DNA of 64,000 bases from Sanderia malayensis (taxonomy: Eukaryota > Cnidaria > Scyphozoa > Semaeostomeae > Pelagiidae), in NCBI GenBank assembly GCA_013076295.1, contig RQOL01000863.1, forward strand, positions 124,001 through 188,000. The letters run 5' to 3'. This document shows positions 59,087-64,000 of this stretch, piece after piece; position 1 is the first letter of the stretch, and each line of letters opens with the position of its first letter. The position numbers and the translations under genes were made by a program. The notes under the pieces are model-generated. The model worked only from the letters and a program-made list of their open reading frames with translations. It was not told the DNA's origin and did no database searches.

Positions 59087-62000
59087 ATTTCATCGAAAAC
59101 AAGTAAATAGGGGTGTATTTCAATACCTTTTAGCTGCAGTTACAAGGATTCATGCGCAAATTGTGGGAATGGGTGTCAATATCAATGAAAATACGTAACC
59201 CAAGATGCATTCCATAGAGTTTTAGCTGTGGTTACGTGTTTCATTTGAAAATTGTGGGAATTAATTTTAATATCGGATTCATTGTAAATTGTGGGAATAG
59301 ATGTAATTATCACTAAAAACATGTAAATAAAGGTGTACTTTATTATGTTTTAGCTGAAATTACGTGGATTCATGTGTAAATTGTGGGAAAGAAGGTTATC
59401 ATGGGATTCATGTGTAAACTATGGGACTGAACGTTAATATCGGATTTATGCCTAAATTATGGGAATGAACGTTAATATCGGATTCATGTTTAAATTGTGG
59501 GAATGAATGCTAATATCACTGAAAACAAGTAAATAAGGGTGTAATTTAAAACCTTTTAGCTGCAGTTACATGGATTCATGCTTTAATTGTGGCAATGGGT
59601 GTCAATAAAATGAAAAGAGGTAACCAAAGATGCATGCCATATAGTTTTAGCTGTGGTTACGTGGATTCATTTGAAAGTTGTGGGAATGAATTTTAATATC
59701 GGATTCATTGTAAAATGAAGTAATATATCTTAATATCACTAAAAACATGTAAATAAAAGTGTACTTTATTATGTTTTAGCTGAAATTACGTGGATTCATG
59801 TGTAAATTGTGGGAAAGAAGGTTATAATGGGATTCATGTGTAAACTATTGGACTGAACGTTAATATCGAATTTATGCCTAAATTATGGGAATGAACGTTA
59901 ATATCGGATTCATGTTTAAATTGTGGGAATAAATGTTAATATCACTGAAAACAAGTAAGTAAGGGTGTTTTTTAATACCTTTTAGCTGCAGTTACATGGA
60001 TTCATGCGTAAATTGCGGGAATGGGTGTCAATATCAGTGAAAAGACGTAACCAAAGATGCATTCCATATAGATTTAGCTGTGGTTACGTGGATTCCTTTG
60101 ACAATTGTGGTAATTAATTTTATTATCGGATTCATTATAAATTGTGGGAATAGATGTAATTATAATTAACAACATGTAAATAAAGGTGTACTTTATCATG
60201 TTATTGCTGAAATTTCGTGGATTCATGTCTAAATTGTGGGAATGAACATTAATATGGGATTCACGTGTAAATTAGGGGAGTGAGTAACAATATCATCAGT
60301 GAAAAGAGGTAACCAAAGATGCCTTCCAATTAGTTCTAGCTGTGCATACGTGGATTCATTTGAAAATTGTGGGAATTAATTTTAATATCGGATTCATTGT
60401 AAACTGTGGGAATAGATGTAATTATCACTAGAAATATGTAAATAAAATTGTACTTTATTATGTCTTAGCTGAAAGTACGTGGATTCATGTGTAAATTGTG
60501 GGAATGAACGTTATTATCGGATTCATGTGTTAACTTGTGGGAGTGAACGTTAATATCGGATTCATGTTTAACTTGTGGGAATGAGTGTTAATATCACTGA
60601 AGGACAATAAGTAAGGGTGTATTTTAAAGAGTGTGAACTGTAGTTATGGGGATCTTTGCATAAATTGTGGGAAGGAACGTTAATATGGGATTCATGTGTA
60701 AATTGTGGGAATGAGTAACAATATCATCAGTGAAAAGAGGTAACCAACAATGACTTCCAATTAGTTTTAGCTGTACTTACGGGGATTCATTTGAAAATTG
60801 TGGGAAATACTTCTAATATCGGATTCATTGTAAAATGTGGGAATAGATGTAATTATCACTATAATTGTGAAAATAAAGTGGTACTTTATTATGTTTTAGC
60901 TGAAATTACCTGGATTCATGTGTAAATTGTGGGAATGAACGTTATTATCGGATTCATGTGTTAACTGGTGGAAATGAACGTTAATATCAGATTCATGTTT
61001 AAATTGTGGCAATGAATGCTAATATCACTGAAAACAAGTAAATAAGGGTGTCATTTAATACCTTTTAGCTGCAGTTGCATGGATTTATGCTTTAATTGTG
61101 GGAATGGGTGTCAATAAAATGAAAAGGCCTATCCAAAGACACATTCCATATGGCTTTAGCTGTGGCTATGTGGATTCATTTGAGAATTGTGGGAATTAAT
61201 TTTAATATCGGATTCATTGTAAATTGTGGGACTAAATGTTATTATTACTAAAAACATGTAAATAAAGATGTACTTTAATTTGTTTTGGATGAAATTACGT
61301 GGCCTCATGTACAAATTGTGAGAATGAAACTTATTATCGGATTCATGTGTTAGCTTGTGGGAATGAACGTTAATATCGGATTCATGTTTAAATTGTGGGA
61401 ATGATTGTTACTATGACTGAAAACCAGTAGGTAAGGGTGCATTTTAAAGAGTGTCAGCTGTAGTTATGGGGATTTATGCTTAAATTGTGGGAAAGAACGT
61501 TACTATCGGATTCATGTGTAAATTGTGGGAATGAAAGTTAATATGGGATTCATGTGTAAATTGTTGGAATGAACGTTAATATCGGATTATGTTTAAATTT
61601 GGGGAATTAATGTTAATATCACTGAAAACCAGTAATTAAGGGTGTGTTTTAAATAGTGTGTGCTGTAGTTATGGGGATTCATGCGTAAATTGTGGGATTG
61701 AACGTTAATATCGGATTCATGTTTAAATTGTTGGAGTGAATGTTAATATCACGGAGAACAAGTAAATAAGGGTTATATTTTAATACCTTTTAGCTGCAGT
61801 TACATGGATTCATCTGTAAATTGTGGGAAAGAACGTTACTATCGGAGTCATGTGTAAATTGTGGGAATGAACATTAACATGGGAATCATGTGTAAATTGT
61901 GGGAGTGAGTAACAATATCATCAGTGAAAAGAGGTAACCAAAGATGCCTTCCAATTAGTTCTAGCTGTGCATACGTGGATTCATTTGAAAATTGTGGGAA

Positions 62001-64000
62001 TTAATTTCAATATCGGATTCATTGTAAATTGTTGGAATAGATGTAATTATCACTAGAAATATGTAAATAAAGTTGTACCTTATTATATTTTAGCTGAAAT
62101 TACGTGGAATCATGTGTAAATTGTGGGAATGAACGTTATTATCGGATTCATGTGTTAACTTGTGGGAGTGAAAGTTAATATCGGATTCATGTTTAACTTG
62201 TGGGAATGAGTGTTAATATCACTGAAAGCCAGTAAGTAAAGGTGTATTTTAAAGAGTGTGAACTGTAGTTATGGGGATCTTTGCATAAATTGTGGGAAGG
62301 AACGTTAATATCGGATTCATGTGTAAATTGTGGGAATGAACATTAGTATCGGATTCATGTTTAAACTATGGGAATGAATGCTAATATCACTGAAAACAAG
62401 TAAATAAGGGTGTTTTTTAATAACTTTTAGCTGCAGTTACATGGATTCATCCGTAAATTGTGGGAATGGGTGTCAATATCAGTGGAAAGACGTAACGAAA
62501 TATGCATTCCATATAGTTTTAGCTGTGGTTACGTAGATTCATTTGAAAATTGTGGGAATTAATTTTTTTATAGGATTCATTATAAATTGTGGGAATAGAT
62601 GTGATTATCACTAAAAACATGTAAATAAAGGTCTACTTTATTATGTTTTTGCTGAAATTTCGTGGATTCATGTGTAAATTGTGGGAAGGAACATTAATAT
62701 GGGATTCATGCGTAAATTGTGGGAAAGAACATTAATATCGGAATCATGTGTAAATTGTGGGAATGAACGTTAATATCGGAGGTATGTTTAATTCTGGCAA
62801 TGAATTTAATATCACTGAAAACAAATAAATAAGGGTGTAATTTAATACCTTTTAGCTGCAGTTACATGGATTCATGTGTAAATTGTGGGAATGAGTGTCA
62901 ATATCATCAATGAAAAGAGGTAATCAAAGATGCCTTCCAATTAGTTTTAGCTGTGGATACGTGGATTCATTGGAAAGTTGATTGAAATGAATTTTAATAT
63001 CGGATTCATTGTAAAATGTGGCAATATATGTTAATATCACTAAGAACATGTAAATAAAGGTGTACTTTAAATTGTTTTAGCTCAAAATACGTGGAATTAT
63101 GTGTAAATTGTGGGAATAAACGTTAATATCCGATTCAATTTTAAATTGTGGGAATAAATGCTAATATCACTCAAAACATGTAAATAAAGGTCTACTTTAT
63201 TATGTTTTAGTTGAAACTACGTGGATTCATGTGAAAATTGTGGGAATGAATGTTACTATCACTGAAAACCAGTAAGTAAGGGTGTATTTTAAAGAGTGTC
63301 AGCTGTAGTTATGGGGATTTATGCAAAAATTGTGGGAAAGAACCTTACTATCGGATTCATGTGTAAATTGTGGGAATGAACATTAATATGGGATTCATGT
63401 GTAAATTGTGGGAGTGAGTAACAATATCATCAGTGAAAGGAGGTAACCAAAGATGCCTTCCAATTAGTTCTAGCTGTCCTTACGTGGATTCATTTGAAAA
63501 TTGTGGGAATTAATTTTAATATCGGACTCATTGTAAATTGTGGGAATAGATGTAATTATCACTAAAAATATGTAACTAAAGTTGTACTTTATTATGTTTT
63601 GGCTGAAATTACGTGGATTCATGTGTAAATTGTTGGAATGAACGTTATTATCGGATTCATGTGTTAACTTCTGGAAGTGAACGTTAATATCGGATTCATG
63701 TTTAACTTGTGGGAATGAATGTTAATATCACTGAAAGCCAGTAAGTAAGGGTGTATTTTAAAGAGTGTCAGCTGTAGTTATGGGGATTTATGCAAAAATT
63801 GTGGGAAAGAACCTTACTATCGGATTCATGTGTAAATTGTGGGAATGAACATTAATATGGGATTCATGTGTAAATTGTGGGAGTGAGTAACAATATCATC
63901 AGTGAAAGGAGGTAACCAAAGATGCCTTCCAATTAGTTCTAGCTGTCCTTACGTGGATTCATTTGAAAATTGTGGGAATTAATTTTAATATCGGACTCAT
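59087..64000 (+). repeat. Satellite array, right part
   Basis: The array resumes in the same register and orientation as before the insertion and runs off the window. Monomers have the same cores and spacers but vary more, and no 2,469-bp period is visible. A partial repeat with offset of about 1,620 links 60280 with 61903. A 469-bp tandem duplication occupies about 63261-64000: ACTGAAA at 63261 and 63730, ATCGGACTCAT at 63521 and near the end. No gene was found. Confidence 0.92.

Overview
The window is eukaryotic repeat DNA and almost certainly comes from an animal genome. About 57 of the 64 kb is one AT-rich satellite array in a single orientation. The rest is transposon-derived. Nothing looks like an ordinary host gene, rRNA, tRNA or CRISPR. 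The Rep-like (HUH plus SF3 helicase) gene and the LINE reverse transcriptase remind me of families common in anthozoan cnidarians such as corals. That is memory-based inference and no taxonomic marker is present.

Layout. (1) 1 to about 1270, minus strand: the 5'-truncated end of a non-LTR retrotransposon with an open reverse transcriptase frame. (2) About 1282-53517: satellite. Its core is a 38-bp unit carrying TGTGGGAA. Cores sit in monomers of about 92, 129 and 169 bp, which fits a spacer of about 54 bp plus one, two or three cores. From 1282 to about 16340 the monomers form a 2,469-bp, 19-monomer higher-order repeat (HOR) in near-identical copies, with one short unit and one long unit. From 16.3 to 53.5 kb the same monomers form a mosaic of overlapping large duplications, with offsets of 524, 1,024, 2,670, 4,996, 5,683, 7,300 and more than 10,000 bp. 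(3) 53520-59084: a 5,565-bp composite element inserted into the satellite with a TA target duplication. Each end is a 278/279-bp MITE-like repeat. Between them lie a tandem duplication (53805-54455), a Rep-like gene broken by a solo LTR (54836-56328, LTR 55514-55949), and an intact Tc1/mariner DD34E transposase on the minus strand (57163-58329). (4) 59085-64000: satellite resumes in register and is more diverged.

The genes do not form a pathway. The likely history is array growth by unequal exchange, followed by invasion by a LINE, by a TA-targeting DNA transposon carrying a Rep-like gene, and by an LTR element inside that gene. The transposase is a plausible, untested mover of the composite, because the composite has a TA duplication and inverted ends. 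The most unusual features are the stepped monomer-length ladder, the 19-monomer HOR, the dense CSL-like motif, and the composite element with its nested LTR.
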